DNA of 64,000 nucleotides from Mesoterricola sediminis (GCF_030295425.1 NZ_AP027081.1:2456001-2520000); one strand, 5' to 3'; shown: positions 1-9,870, counted from the first letter of the stretch. The notes: generated from the letters alone by a model not told the origin. Numbers and translations: made by a program.

Positions 1-1103
1 CGGGCACCGGCTTCACCACGTCGCGGGCCTACGCCCAGCAGCTCCCGGCCTGGCTCCAGACCCACAACGCCGGCCTGATGGCGGGCCTCCAGGCCAGGCC
101 CCTGGTCTGGGAGCCGGCCCCGGGCCGCCCCGCCCTGCCCTCCGAGACCTGGACCGTGGCCGGCAAGCGCGTGGACCTGGGCCTGCCCCGCGTCCTCCGC
201 GCCGCCGAGGCGCCCCTGGACCCCGCCTTCTGGGACCGCTTCCGCGCCTCCCCCTATTTCGACGAGGCCATCCTGGGGACCGCGCGGGTGCTGCTCCGGG
301 AGGAGCGCCTCGGCCGGGGCCCCGGAACCGATCTCCTCGCCGTCAGCCTTTCGGCCACCGACTACATCGGCCACCGGTTCGGCAACGCCGGCCCGGAAAT
401 GGAGGACCAGCTGGTCAGGCTCGATCGTTCGCTTGGCATCTTCCTGGAGGCCCTGCGCGAGGACGTGCCCGACGCCTGGGTGATCCTCACCGCCGACCAC
501 GGCGGCCGGGACTTCCCGGAGCGCATGGCGGCCCGGGGCGTCCCGGCGCAGCGCTTCCACGCGGACGCCTGGGCCCGGACCTTCAACCAGGAACTCCAGC
601 GGCGCCTGGGCGGCGCCCGGCCCTGGTTCCTGCCCTCCTCGGGCCAGCAGCTCTACCTCGATCCCCTCGCCCTCGCCCAGTCCGGGCGGGCCCGGGCGGA
701 GGTCCTCCAGGAGGCCGTCCGCCTCGCCCGGTCCCTGCCCGAGGTGGAAGGGGCCTTCACCGCCGATGAGCTGGCCCTGGAGCGGCCCGATCCCGCCCAG
801 GCGCCGGCCGACCGTTCCCTGAAGGCCCGCATCGCCCTCAGCTTCGTGCCCACGCGGTCCGGGGATCTCCTCCTGGCCTTCAAGGCGCCGTATGTGATCC
901 ACGATCCCGGCCACCTGGCCGAGCACGGCTCCCCCCAGGATCCGGACCGGCGGGTCCCCCTCCTCTTCTATGGCCCCTGGCGGCCGGGCATCCGTACCGA
1001 GCCCGTGCGGATCATCGACCTGGCGCCCACCGTGGCCCAGGAGCTGGGCATCGCCCCCCTGGAGCCCGTGGATGGGCGGCCCCTGCGACTGGACGCGAAA
1101 TGA
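1..1103 (+). CDS. PafA-like alkaline phosphatase / type I phosphodiesterase, 5' end outside window
   Basis: The frame is open from the first bases of the window, so the ATG at 78 is internal and the true start lies upstream; 366 residues are visible. The visible part is the C-terminal portion of an alkaline-phosphatase-superfamily enzyme. It shows DYIGHRFG followed by an acidic helix, and the metal-binding TADHGG. A late His in the HGSPQDPDRRVPLLFYG segment fits the last metal ligand. PafA-type enzymes hydrolyse phosphomonoesters in the periplasm and are typically not phosphate-repressed. The nucleophile and signal peptide would be in the missing part. No terminator is obvious after the stop. 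The exact substrate cannot be told. Confidence 0.8.
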   Translation, partial: GTGFTTSRAYAQQLPAWLQTHNAGLMAGLQARPLVWEPAPGRPALPSETWTVAGKRVDLGLPRVLRAAEAPLDPAFWDRFRASPYFDEAILGTARVLLREERLGRGPGTDLLAVSLSATDYIGHRFGNAGPEMEDQLVRLDRSLGIFLEALREDVPDAWVILTADHGGRDFPERMAARGVPAQRFHADAWARTFNQELQRRLGGARPWFLPSSGQQLYLDPLALAQSGRARAEVLQEAVRLARSLPEVEGAFTADELALERPDPAQAPADRSLKARIALSFVPTRSGDLLLAFKAPYVIHDPGHLAEHGSPQDPDRRVPLLFYGPWRPGIRTEPVRIIDLAPTVAQELGIAPLEPVDGRPLRLDAK

Positions 1104-1274
1104 GCCCGAAAAGCTCATATTGAATATTTGTTACCATCCGAGGAAAAAATATTTCGATCCTTTCAACCTTCGAAAAACGAGTGTGTTATCGTCTTTGACA
1201 CACCAACCGATCCACATTCCACGCCGGGTTCCCCGACGGGTCCCGGAGTCGTTTAAGTTCGCCAAGGAGTCCAG

Positions 1275-4200
1275 ATGTCCACAAGGAAGCCCTGCTTGAT
1301 CCTGCTTTCCTCCCTGGCCTGCGCAGTGGTGGCCACCGCCCAGACCAGTACCACCTCCGGCGCGCTCCGGGGCAACGTGAAGTCCAAGAAGGGCTCCGCT
1401 GTCCAGGGCGCCTCGGTCTCCATCCGCAACCTGGATACCGGTTTCACCCGCACCATCAGCACCGATGGTCGCGGCGACTACCAGTTCCCCTTCCTCCCGG
1501 TGGGGTCGTACGAGCTGATCGTCACCTCCCCCGGCCTCAAGACCGCCAAGGACAGCAACGTCCGGGTGGGCCTGGGCCAGACGGCGACCCAGAACTTCAG
1601 CCTGGATTCCGCCGAGGCCTCCGCCGTGGTCGAGGTCGTCGGCGTCACCAGCAACGTCGACACGGCCCAGATCAACACCCAGACGGCCATCAACCAGGAG
1701 ATCATCGACGCGGTGCCCCTGGTCAGCCGCAACTTCACCGACCTCGTCCAGCTGACCCCGGGCGCGGCCACCAACTCCGAGGGCTACCGGACCACCGTCG
1801 AAGGCGCCCGCGGCATCCAGAACAACCTCCAGATCGACGGCGCAAGCTACAACTCCAAGTTCAACTCCGAGCAGCGCGGCGGCACCCGCATCCCCTTCAC
1901 CTTCGGCGCGGACTCCATCAAGGAGCTCCAGGTCATCACCAACTCCTTCGACGCCCAGTACGGCGACGCGGTGGGCGCCGTGGTGAACGCCGTCACCAAG
2001 TCCGGCACCAACGAGTTCGGCGGCATGGCCTTCGTCATGTTCAAGCCCAATTCCATGGTGGCGCGCGTCAAGCCCGTGCCCTGGGATCCCAAGAACAGCA
2101 TCAATTCCCTCGAGGCCCGCACCCGCGACTACCAGCAGGCCCAGGGCGGCTTCAACTTCGGCGGCCCGATCATCAAGGACAAGCTGCACTTCTTCATCAA
2201 CGTGGAAGGCACCCGCCTCCGCGAGGGCAGCGTCCCCGCCTTCGGCGTCGACTCCTCCGCCACCTCCGGCAACGCCATCACCGACTTCAACAAGTTCTTC
2301 GGCACGGGCGGCATGGGCGCCCTCCTGACGACGGCCCCCGGCACCACCCTCGCCCAGGAGGCCGGCCGGCCCTGGACCGACGAGCAGAAGAACCTGGTCT
2401 TCATGGGCCGCCTGGACTGGACCATCAACGAGGCCCACCGCGCCACCCTGCGCATCAACTCCCAGAACTACAAGGGCCTGAACGACATCTACCCCGGCAC
2501 CCGCCGCTACGACGTCGCCTGGTCGGGCCAGTCCACCATGGAGTACACCAGCCTCTCCACGGTGCTGGAGGTCAACTCCATCCTGCCCCACAACATCCTC
2601 AACGAGTTCCGCGTCCAGTACGCGACGGAGGACCGCCCCACCACCCCGAACTCGACGACCTGCGCCCCCGTGCGCATCGCCCAGATCGGCGGCTCCTACA
2701 GCATCAACGCGGGCCAGTACTACATCGACCCCCGCAACACGAAGGAATTCACCACCCAGATCATCGACAACGTCACCTACATGACGGGCGACTGGACCTT
2801 CAAGGCCGGCGTGGACCTGCAGCGGATCCACATGAAGAACCGCTACCTGCCCAGCCAGAACGGCAACTGGAGCTTCACGACCTACGCCGCCGCCAACAAC
2901 TGGTTCGCCGGCACCCTGAGCGGCACCGGCGTCTCCTACACCCAGGGCTGGTCCCCCCTCGACGGCGTCAGCGACTTCACCGAGGACTACTTCGCCGGCT
3001 ACATGCAGGCCCAGTACACCGGCCTCCTGGACAAGCGCCTGATGCTCAGCCTGGGCTTCCGCGCCACCAACGAGCACTGGAGCGACAACCCCAACCCCAA
3101 TCCCAAGCTCCAGGGCCTGGATCACCAGCCTGACGACCACTCCGTCGATCCCCGCTTCGGCTTCAGCTTCGACGTCTTCGGGGACGCCCGCACCGTGATC
3201 CGCGGCGGCTACGGCCACTTCAGCATCAGCAACCCCGGCCAGACCGCCTCCGGCGCCATCATGTACAACGGCCTCAACCTGCTGTCGTACTCGGTGTCCT
3301 CCAGCAACTCCAACTACCTGCCCTACTTCCTGGGCACGGGCATCCTCTCCCCCTCCAGCCGCTGGAGCGGTTCCCTCTCCCAGCCCGGCTCCCTCACGGC
3401 CCTCAGCCGCGCCGAACTGGGCACCCTGCCCCAGGACGCGGTCACCGTCGCCGTCATCGACCCCAACGCCAAGATGACCCAGGCCCGGGCCATGTCCCTG
3501 GGCGTGGAACAGGACCTCGGCAACGGCTACACCGTGGGCCTGAAGGCCACCTACAAGAAGTTCTACAACCTCCAGTACGCCGTGAACATCAACCTGGCCC
3601 AGTACGCGGACGGCAGCACCTCCACGCTCAGCGGCGCCATCTACAACGACGGCTACGCCTCCACCTGGAACCACTGGTCCAACAAGACCTCGGACCGTCC
3701 CTACACCGCCGTCGTGCGCGGCCGCCAGCTCGACCTCTCCGGCTTCGGCGACGTCATCCTCTCCAAGTACGACGGCGAGGGCCGCTACAAGAGCCTCGTC
3801 CTCGAGGTCTCCAAGAAGTCCAGCGAAGGCTGGGGCTTCCAGGGCAGCCTGACCTTCTCCAAGGCCGAGGACAACAACTCCAACGAGCGCGCCACCCTGA
3901 CCTCCACCGGCAGTTCGGGTCCCCTCACCGAGAACCCCGGCGATCCCCTGAGCTCCTACACCCTCAGCGACAACGACCACCGCTTCCGCGCAGTCCTGGC
4001 CTGGTGGGCCCCCAAGGTCTGGGGCATCAAGTTCTCCGGCACGACGTCCTTCACCACCGGCCGCCCCTACACGGCCTACTGGTACAACGACATCAACGGC
4101 GACGGCAAGTACATCGACACCGTCAACGGCCGCAACACCTTCCGCCAGCCCAGCGCCAAGACCTTCGATCTCCGCATCGAGCGCGGCTTCCGGATCACCA

Positions 4201-4400
4201 AGCGCTTCAGCGTGGACGCCATCATCGGCGTGTTCAACGTCTTCAACTGGGCCAACCAGTACACCTCGCAGACCACGTACGCCACGTCCCCGCAGACCGT
4301 GGATTCTGCCACCGACAGCTACCGCCCGAACTTCGGGAAGATCGACCGCGCGGACAAGAACTCCCGCGAGGTCCAGTTCACCCTCAAGACCCGGTTCTAG
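1275..4400 (+). CDS. TonB-dependent receptor, Oar-like, with carboxypeptidase regulatory-like domain
   Basis: A 1041-residue outer-membrane protein. Residues 1-22 form a signal peptide ending ATAQ. Residues about 27-110 are a carboxypeptidase-D regulatory-like beta-sandwich (GALRGNV, GDYQFPFLPVGSYEL). A plug domain follows at about 115-230 (INQEIIDAVPLVSRNFTDL, then DAQYGDAVGAVVNAVTKSGTNEF). The rest is a beta barrel ending in the aromatic QFTLKTRF typical of BAM substrates. AAGGAG at 1264-1269 supports the ATG at 1275. Such Oar/SusC-like receptors are expanded in Acidobacteriota and take up large substrates with TonB energy. The NHL-repeat lipoprotein 57 bp downstream on the same strand could be a surface partner. 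The ligand is unknown. Confidence 0.88.
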   Translation: MSTRKPCLILLSSLACAVVATAQTSTTSGALRGNVKSKKGSAVQGASVSIRNLDTGFTRTISTDGRGDYQFPFLPVGSYELIVTSPGLKTAKDSNVRVGLGQTATQNFSLDSAEASAVVEVVGVTSNVDTAQINTQTAINQEIIDAVPLVSRNFTDLVQLTPGAATNSEGYRTTVEGARGIQNNLQIDGASYNSKFNSEQRGGTRIPFTFGADSIKELQVITNSFDAQYGDAVGAVVNAVTKSGTNEFGGMAFVMFKPNSMVARVKPVPWDPKNSINSLEARTRDYQQAQGGFNFGGPIIKDKLHFFINVEGTRLREGSVPAFGVDSSATSGNAITDFNKFFGTGGMGALLTTAPGTTLAQEAGRPWTDEQKNLVFMGRLDWTINEAHRATLRINSQNYKGLNDIYPGTRRYDVAWSGQSTMEYTSLSTVLEVNSILPHNILNEFRVQYATEDRPTTPNSTTCAPVRIAQIGGSYSINAGQYYIDPRNTKEFTTQIIDNVTYMTGDWTFKAGVDLQRIHMKNRYLPSQNGNWSFTTYAAANNWFAGTLSGTGVSYTQGWSPLDGVSDFTEDYFAGYMQAQYTGLLDKRLMLSLGFRATNEHWSDNPNPNPKLQGLDHQPDDHSVDPRFGFSFDVFGDARTVIRGGYGHFSISNPGQTASGAIMYNGLNLLSYSVSSSNSNYLPYFLGTGILSPSSRWSGSLSQPGSLTALSRAELGTLPQDAVTVAVIDPNAKMTQARAMSLGVEQDLGNGYTVGLKATYKKFYNLQYAVNINLAQYADGSTSTLSGAIYNDGYASTWNHWSNKTSDRPYTAVVRGRQLDLSGFGDVILSKYDGEGRYKSLVLEVSKKSSEGWGFQGSLTFSKAEDNNSNERATLTSTGSSGPLTENPGDPLSSYTLSDNDHRFRAVLAWWAPKVWGIKFSGTTSFTTGRPYTAYWYNDINGDGKYIDTVNGRNTFRQPSAKTFDLRIERGFRITKRFSVDAIIGVFNVFNWANQYTSQTTYATSPQTVDSATDSYRPNFGKIDRADKNSREVQFTLKTRF

Positions 4401-4457
4401 GCGGGCCTGACGACCATGCGCGACACGAATCCATTCCATGCGATGACCGGAGGAATC

Positions 4458-7400
4458 ATGCGAATCTCCACGCCCCTCAAGGGCCTGCCCCTGGCCCTGG
4501 CGGCTGGCCTCACCCTGGCCCTGCCCCTGGCGACCCTGGGCTGCACCAATCCCACCAAGGACCAGCCGGGCACCCCCGCCCCGGCCGTCTCGGGCTTCTA
4601 CGTCACCAGCAACGCCAACGCCAAGAAGACCGACACCACCAACGACATCTACGTCACCACCGGCGACACCGTCTACGCCCGGGCCACCTTCGCCACGACG
4701 AACGGCTCGGCCGTCATCTCCCCGGGCAACATCCAGGTGACCTCCAACAGCCCGGTCACCCTGGGCGCCGTCACCGCGCCGACCACGTACACCCTCACCG
4801 TGACGAGCGGCAATGGCCAGACGGCCACCGCCACCGCCAAGGTGACCCCCGTGGCCCTGCCCACGGCTCCCGTGACGGCCCCGGCCTCCGTGACCCGCGA
4901 CACCACCGGCCTCACCGCCAGCGTCCCCGCCGTCGCCGGCTCCACCTACCAGTGGTCCATCACCAACGGCACCATCACCGCCGGCGCCGCGGCCAACCAG
5001 GTGACCTTCACCTCCGGCTCCGCGGGCACCGCGGGCGCCGCCGGCTCCATGACGGTCACCTGCAAGGTGACCAGCGCCGCCAAGGTCTCGACGACGGGTT
5101 CGGCCACGATCCCGGTCCTGGCGGTCGTGCCCTCGGGCCTGACCTACGCCGCCAGCCCCGTCGAAGGCTACGTGAACGTGCCCCTCACCATCGCCCCGCC
5201 CACCTTCGCCGGGGACGCGGTGCAGGCCTTCTCCGTGGCCCCGGCCCTGCCGGACGGCCTCACCCTGAACGCCCTGACGGGCGCCATCACCGGCAAGCCC
5301 ACCACCGTCACCGCCCCCAAGACCTACGTCATCACCGCCACGAACAGCGGCGGCACGGCCACGGCCAACCTGCTCCTGGGCATCCAGCCCCAGCCCAGCA
5401 TCTCCCTCACCGCCAGCCCCTCCACCATCGGGCCCAACGGCGGCGCCATCCTCTCCTGGGCCGTGGACAGCTCCGTGGCCAGCTTCACCATCGACCAGGG
5501 CGTCCAGACCACGCCCTTCGTGGTCACGACCGTCCACAGCGGCACCTACAACGTGGCGCCCACGGCGACCACCACGTACACCATGACCGCGAACCTGGTC
5601 GCCGGCGGCACCGTCCAGATGCCCGCCACCGTGACCCTGGACACCGCGCCCCTGGCCATCACGAGCTTCACCTCCGAGAAGGCCAACACCACGTTCGGCG
5701 CCAGCGACAAGCTGAGCTGGGTCCTGACCGGCACCCCCAACACCCTGACCGTCAACGGCCAGAGCGTGCTGGGCAACACCAACACCAGCGTCATCCCGGT
5801 GCGCCGCCAGACCTTCACCCTGAACGCCGTCAACGGCGCCGCCAACGTCAGCCAGTCCGTGGTCGTGCCCGCCATGGGCCTCGACACGGTGGCCGGCAGC
5901 ATCAACGGCCCCGGCATGAGCGACAGCGCCACGGCCTCCCTGGCCCAGTTCAACGGCCCCCGCCAGATCGCGGCCGACGCGGCCGGCAACATCTTCATCG
6001 CCGACGCCAGCAGCCACACCGTGCGCCGCTACGACGCGACCACCGGCGCGGTCACCACGATCGCCGGCATCCCCGGCTTCGCCGGCAACCTCGACGGCAC
6101 CACGGGCAACTCCCAGCTGAGCAACCCCCGCGGGATCGCCGTCAGCGCCGACGGCACCGCCGTCTACGTCCTGGACTTCGGCAACACCGCCATCCGCAAG
6201 ATCGCCCTCAGCGGCGGCGTCTGGACCTCCTCCACCATCGCCCCCACCGGCACCCTCGCGGGCAACGGCTACGGCCAGGCGACCCTGGATCCCACCGGCG
6301 CCTTCCTGGTCTTCGTCGACTACAACCAGCACGCCGTCAAGGTCCTCCGCCTCAGCGACAACAGCCTCATGGTCTACGCGGGTTCCACCACCGGCACCTC
6401 CGGCTACGGCCACATCGACCTGACCACGGCCGGGCCCCTCACCAACGCCCGCTTCGACAACCCCGAAGGCATCGCCTTCAACAAGGCCGGGAACTGGATC
6501 TACATCACCGAGGCCTACAAGACCACCAGCTACATCCGGGCCATCCAGTGGACCGCCCCCGCCGCCACCGGCGCGATGGCGACCCCCAGCGGCCTCTGCT
6601 ACACCCTCGCGGGCGCGGGCGCCCAGGGCTACCAGGACGGCACCGGCGCCTCGGCCTACTTCTACGGCGCGGCCTCCATGTGCGTGGACGCCAACGACGT
6701 CATCTGGGTCGCCGACTCCAGCAACGCCGTGATCCGCCAGATCACCGTCCCCTCCATCGGCATGAACACCGGGGTGGTCACCACCTTCGCCGGCACCACG
6801 CCCACGGGCACCGTCACGGCCCCCGTGGCGGTCACCGGCAATGTGGACGGCGCCCTGACCGCCGCCAAGTTCAACAACCCCCAGGGCATCCTCGCGATCG
6901 GGACCGACCTCTACGTGTCCGAGGTGAACAACAGCACGATCCGCAAGATCAACGCCTCCGGCGTCACCACGCCCATCGGCATGGCCACCCAGCCCGGCAA
7001 CGTGGACGACACGGGCACCGCCGCCCGCTTCAGCGCGCCCATGGGCGTCGCGGCCTTCGGCGGTTACGCCTACGTGGCCGACAACGGCAACGCCTCCCTG
7101 CGCAAGGTCCGGATCAGTGACGGCCAGGCCACCACGCTCGCCACCGGCTTCAGCGCCATCCGCGGCGTGGCCGCCGACAAGAACGGCCGCATCTACGTGG
7201 CCGACGCCACCGCGAAGACGATCACCGAGGTCGCCGCCGACGGCACCAAGACCACGATCCTGGCCACCGGCCTCACGGCGCCCCAGAACCTGGCCGTGAG
7301 CCCCGCCGATCCCAGCCTGCTCTACGTGGTTGACGGCGGCGCCATCTTCGAGGTCACCGTCCAGCGCGGCACCGACGGCACCTTCAGCCAGGCGACCATC

Positions 7401-7964
7401 ACCAAGACCATCGGCAGCCAGAGCCAGAGCGGCTTCGTGGACAGCACCACCCTCACCACCACCCGGTTCCGCACCAGCGGCTCCGGCTCCGTGGCCGGCC
7501 TCGTGGTCGACCAGGCCGGTAACATCTACGTGGCCGACAACGCCAACTACGCGATCCGCAAGATCGCGGCCGGCACCTACGCCACCACCACCCTCGCCGG
7601 CATCACCGGCACGGCCACCTACGGCTTCCTGGACGCCACCGGCACCTCGGCCAAGTTCAACTACCTGACCGGCCTGGCCGGCCAGTGGGACGCCAACGGC
7701 GCCCTCGTGGGCCTCTGGATCTCCGATCGCGGCAACCACGCCATCCGCCGCTTCGACATGGGCACCGGCGCCGTGACCACGGTCATCGGCCTGGCCAACA
7801 ACAACGCCGCCGCCCGCATCGGCGCCGCCCCCGGCACCATCGGCACCGGGTCCAACGGCAGCCTCTACCAGCCCCTGGGCGTCGCCACCGACAGCAACGG
7901 CGACCTCTTCATCGTGACCAACAACGGCCTCATGCAGGCCACCCTGATCGGCTCCGCCCAGTAG
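4458..7964 (+). CDS. Large NHL-repeat lipoprotein with Ig-like domains
   Basis: The start at 4458 is chosen over an upstream in-frame start because GGAGGA lies just before it and it opens directly into a lipoprotein signal peptide with lipobox LATLGC (Cys29); length 1168 residues. After the lipid anchor come Thr/Ala-rich Ig-like and putative-Ig (He_PIG-like) segments to about residue 470. From about 480 to the end runs a series of NHL-type blades (repeated DAAGNIFIADASSHTVRRY-like units, and IYVADNANYAIRKIA), probably two propellers. NHL propellers bind proteins or glycans; no catalytic site is seen. The gene directly follows the TonB receptor and ends in a strong terminator, so the two are probably cotranscribed. 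Confidence 0.82.
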   Translation: MRISTPLKGLPLALAAGLTLALPLATLGCTNPTKDQPGTPAPAVSGFYVTSNANAKKTDTTNDIYVTTGDTVYARATFATTNGSAVISPGNIQVTSNSPVTLGAVTAPTTYTLTVTSGNGQTATATAKVTPVALPTAPVTAPASVTRDTTGLTASVPAVAGSTYQWSITNGTITAGAAANQVTFTSGSAGTAGAAGSMTVTCKVTSAAKVSTTGSATIPVLAVVPSGLTYAASPVEGYVNVPLTIAPPTFAGDAVQAFSVAPALPDGLTLNALTGAITGKPTTVTAPKTYVITATNSGGTATANLLLGIQPQPSISLTASPSTIGPNGGAILSWAVDSSVASFTIDQGVQTTPFVVTTVHSGTYNVAPTATTTYTMTANLVAGGTVQMPATVTLDTAPLAITSFTSEKANTTFGASDKLSWVLTGTPNTLTVNGQSVLGNTNTSVIPVRRQTFTLNAVNGAANVSQSVVVPAMGLDTVAGSINGPGMSDSATASLAQFNGPRQIAADAAGNIFIADASSHTVRRYDATTGAVTTIAGIPGFAGNLDGTTGNSQLSNPRGIAVSADGTAVYVLDFGNTAIRKIALSGGVWTSSTIAPTGTLAGNGYGQATLDPTGAFLVFVDYNQHAVKVLRLSDNSLMVYAGSTTGTSGYGHIDLTTAGPLTNARFDNPEGIAFNKAGNWIYITEAYKTTSYIRAIQWTAPAATGAMATPSGLCYTLAGAGAQGYQDGTGASAYFYGAASMCVDANDVIWVADSSNAVIRQITVPSIGMNTGVVTTFAGTTPTGTVTAPVAVTGNVDGALTAAKFNNPQGILAIGTDLYVSEVNNSTIRKINASGVTTPIGMATQPGNVDDTGTAARFSAPMGVAAFGGYAYVADNGNASLRKVRISDGQATTLATGFSAIRGVAADKNGRIYVADATAKTITEVAADGTKTTILATGLTAPQNLAVSPADPSLLYVVDGGAIFEVTVQRGTDGTFSQATITKTIGSQSQSGFVDSTTLTTTRFRTSGSGSVAGLVVDQAGNIYVADNANYAIRKIAAGTYATTTLAGITGTATYGFLDATGTSAKFNYLTGLAGQWDANGALVGLWISDRGNHAIRRFDMGTGAVTTVIGLANNNAAARIGAAPGTIGTGSNGSLYQPLGVATDSNGDLFIVTNNGLMQATLIGSAQ

Positions 7965-7986
7965 GACGGTCCCCCAGGCCCTGACC

Positions 7987-8019
7987 GAGCGCCCCGGGCA
8001 ACCGGGGCGCTCGCTTTTT
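7987..8019 (+). terminator. Rho-independent terminator after NHL lipoprotein
   Basis: Perfect 11-bp stem GAGCGCCCCGG / CCGGGGCGCTC with loop GCAA, followed by GCTTTTTG. It lies 22 bp after the stop of the lipoprotein gene. Confidence 0.9.
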
Positions 8020-8069
8020 GCCCCGGCCCACTCCGGCCGGCGGCGCCCCCGGGACAGGCGCGTACAGCG

Positions 8070-8113
8070 GAAGACGGATCGATGCATGCTGCCGCATCCA
8101 TCGATCCGTCTTC
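8070..8113. repeat. Perfect 15-bp inverted repeat between convergent genes
   Basis: Arms GAAGACGGATCGATG (8070-8084) and its exact complement (8099-8113) flank a 14-base loop. It lies 16 bp past the end of the minus-strand metallophosphatase gene and could end its transcription, but no T-tract follows on either strand. Confidence 0.6.
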
Positions 8114-8129
8114 CCGGGTCCTGCGCCGA

Positions 8130-9044
8130 TCAGGCCAGGACTTGCAGGGCCATGCCGCTGGAGGCGACCTTGACGCCCTTCCGGACCGCGTAGTCCATGC
8201 GGCCGAGGTTCACGCCGCTGTGGCCCACCTGGAAGATCTCCGTCTCGCCGGCGGCGTTCTGGATCTTCAGGGGGGCGTCCATGAAGGTGTGGGTGTGGCC
8301 GCCGATGATCACATCGATGCCGGGCACCGCGACGGCGAGGCGCTTGTCGTCGATGCTGGCCGACTTGACGTCGAAGCCCAGGTGGCTGAGGACCACCACC
8401 AGGTCGACCCGCTCCTTCTCGCGGAGGTGGGCCACCACGGGCTTCAGGGCCTCAGCGGGCTCCCGCCAGTCGACGCCGGCGTGGTTCTTGGCGGAGACCA
8501 GGCCCTTGAAGTCGATGCAGCAGCCGGTGATGCCCACCTTCACGCCGGGGAACTCCTTGATGATCCAGGGCTTCAGGCGCGCAGCCAGCTTGGGGGCGCC
8601 CTTGGCGTCGAAGTTGCAGTTCACGAAGTCGAACTTGGCGTCCTCCATGGCCGCCACCAGGCCCTCGACGCCGTTGTCGAAGTCGTGGTTGCCCAGGGTC
8701 CCGGCGTCGTACCCGCAGAGGCTCATGAGCTTGTAGTCGAGGTGGCCCTTGTACTGGTTGAAGAAGGGGGTGCCCTGGAACACGTCCCCCGCGTCCAGCA
8801 GGAGGACGTTGGGGGTGGTGCGGCGGACCTGCCTCACCAGGGTGGCCCGGCGGGCCATGCCGCCCCGGCCCTCCAGGTTCTTCTCGCTGCCGGGGCCGTA
8901 GGGCTCGATGCGGGAGTGGGTGTCGTTGGTGTGGAGGAGGGTGACGCGGCCGGTGGCGGAGGCGTCCTGCGCGCGGAGCGGCAGGCCCGCGGCGGCGGTG
9001 GCGGTGGCGGCCCCGAGGGCCTGGATGAAGGTGCGGCGTTCCAT
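8130..9044 (-). CDS. 5'-nucleotidase-type metallophosphatase (catalytic domain only), Tat-exported
   Basis: 304 residues. The N-terminus ERRTFIQALGAA followed by a hydrophobic stretch is a twin-arginine signal. The mature part has the calcineurin-like dimetal motifs LLHTNDTHS, DAGDVFQG, GNHDFDNG and GGHTHTF. It matches the N-terminal catalytic half of UshA-type 5'-nucleotidase/2',3'-cyclic phosphodiesterase and stops where the C-terminal substrate-binding domain would begin. That second domain is encoded by the gene immediately upstream in the same operon, 7 bp away. The likely role is periplasmic nucleotide hydrolysis, releasing nucleoside and phosphate. Confidence 0.88.
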   Translation of the reverse strand: MERRTFIQALGAATATAAAGLPLRAQDASATGRVTLLHTNDTHSRIEPYGPGSEKNLEGRGGMARRATLVRQVRRTTPNVLLLDAGDVFQGTPFFNQYKGHLDYKLMSLCGYDAGTLGNHDFDNGVEGLVAAMEDAKFDFVNCNFDAKGAPKLAARLKPWIIKEFPGVKVGITGCCIDFKGLVSAKNHAGVDWREPAEALKPVVAHLREKERVDLVVVLSHLGFDVKSASIDDKRLAVAVPGIDVIIGGHTHTFMDAPLKIQNAAGETEIFQVGHSGVNLGRMDYAVRKGVKVASSGMALQVLA

Positions 9045-9051
9045 GGGGCCT

Positions 9052-9870
9052 CTAGAGATTCAGGGACTGGGAGCGGATGGCCTCGACGACCTCGGCGGAG
9101 AGGGTGTAGCGGTTGACCCGGGGGGCCACGACGTCCTTCCCGGCCTTCCCCTTCGCCTCGCAGGTGTCGATGATGAGCTGGCGCAGGGGCACGCCGGTGA
9201 GCTGGACGTTGCGGCCGTTCTTGAGGGTCGGGACGCCGTCGCCGTTGGCCAGCAGGTAGTCGGTGGTCGCCGCCAGGTAGGTCGCGGCGGGATCGATGGC
9301 GGTGCCGTCGCTCCAGGTGATCTTCACGTCCGGATGCTTCGGGTCGCCGGTCACGGAGGCCAGGATGCCCGAGCAGGGCTCGCCGCCGCGGCGCTTGATG
9401 CCCTCCTTGACGATCTGCATGATCTCCTGGCCCGTGTATTCGGCGATGACGAGCTCGTTCTCGAAGGGCATCACCTCGTAGATGTCCTGGACGCGCAGGT
9501 CGCCCGCGGGCAGGTTCCGGCGGAGGCCGCCGGAGTTGGTGAAGCCGAAGCGGATTTCGCGGCCGGAGGCCTTGGCGGCGCCCTCCCGCATGATGTCGGC
9601 CAGGAAGTAGCCCAGGGGGAAGAGGCCGACGGCCTTGCGGTCCCGGGGGCGGCCGATCTCCTCGGGCAGGTGCGCGATGACCCGCCCGAAGGACTTGTGG
9701 ATCTCATCGGAATAGGGCGCCAGCACCTTGGCCAGCTCCGGATCGTCCGGAACGGTGGCGTTGACGGGCGTGGGCGTGGCGGTGTCCAGGCGCGGCGGCG
9801 CGAGCGGGGTCTGGGCGACCAAGGCCAGGCCAACCGCCCAGCTTCCAAGGAACGTTCGGAGATTCTTCAC
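9052..9870 (-). CDS. 5'-nucleotidase C-terminal-domain protein, secreted
   Basis: 272 residues from a GTG at 9870, chosen because it opens into a signal peptide (KNLRTFLGSWAVGLALVAQT) and is preceded by GAGG; an ATG at 9912 would add 14 non-hydrophobic residues. The mature part matches the 5'-nucleotidase substrate-binding domain: GLFPLGYFLADIMREG, FTNSGGLRRNLPAGDL, MPFENELV, and YLLANGDGVPTL. It has no metallophosphatase motifs. With the adjacent catalytic gene it makes a split 5'-nucleotidase. The reversed gene order (binding domain first) resembles tandem pairs known in Bacteroidota. The two products probably act as one complex. Confidence 0.85.
   Translation of the reverse strand: MKNLRTFLGSWAVGLALVAQTPLAPPRLDTATPTPVNATVPDDPELAKVLAPYSDEIHKSFGRVIAHLPEEIGRPRDRKAVGLFPLGYFLADIMREGAAKASGREIRFGFTNSGGLRRNLPAGDLRVQDIYEVMPFENELVIAEYTGQEIMQIVKEGIKRRGGEPCSGILASVTGDPKHPDVKITWSDGTAIDPAATYLAATTDYLLANGDGVPTLKNGRNVQLTGVPLRQLIIDTCEAKGKAGKDVVAPRVNRYTLSAEVVEAIRSQSLNL

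Noticed and set aside
4004..7120. Long plus-strand frame of 1038 codons overlapping the TonB and NHL genes
   Set aside because: It is a +1-type shadow rich in Arg/His/Pro with no domain; the true frames give recognisable proteins.
1131..8087. Minus-strand open frame of 2318 codons
   Set aside because: It lies antisense to two well-supported genes with signal peptides and domains. Its translation is a low-complexity Gly/Ala/Val/Asp/His mix, as expected from reading the complement of very GC-rich codons.
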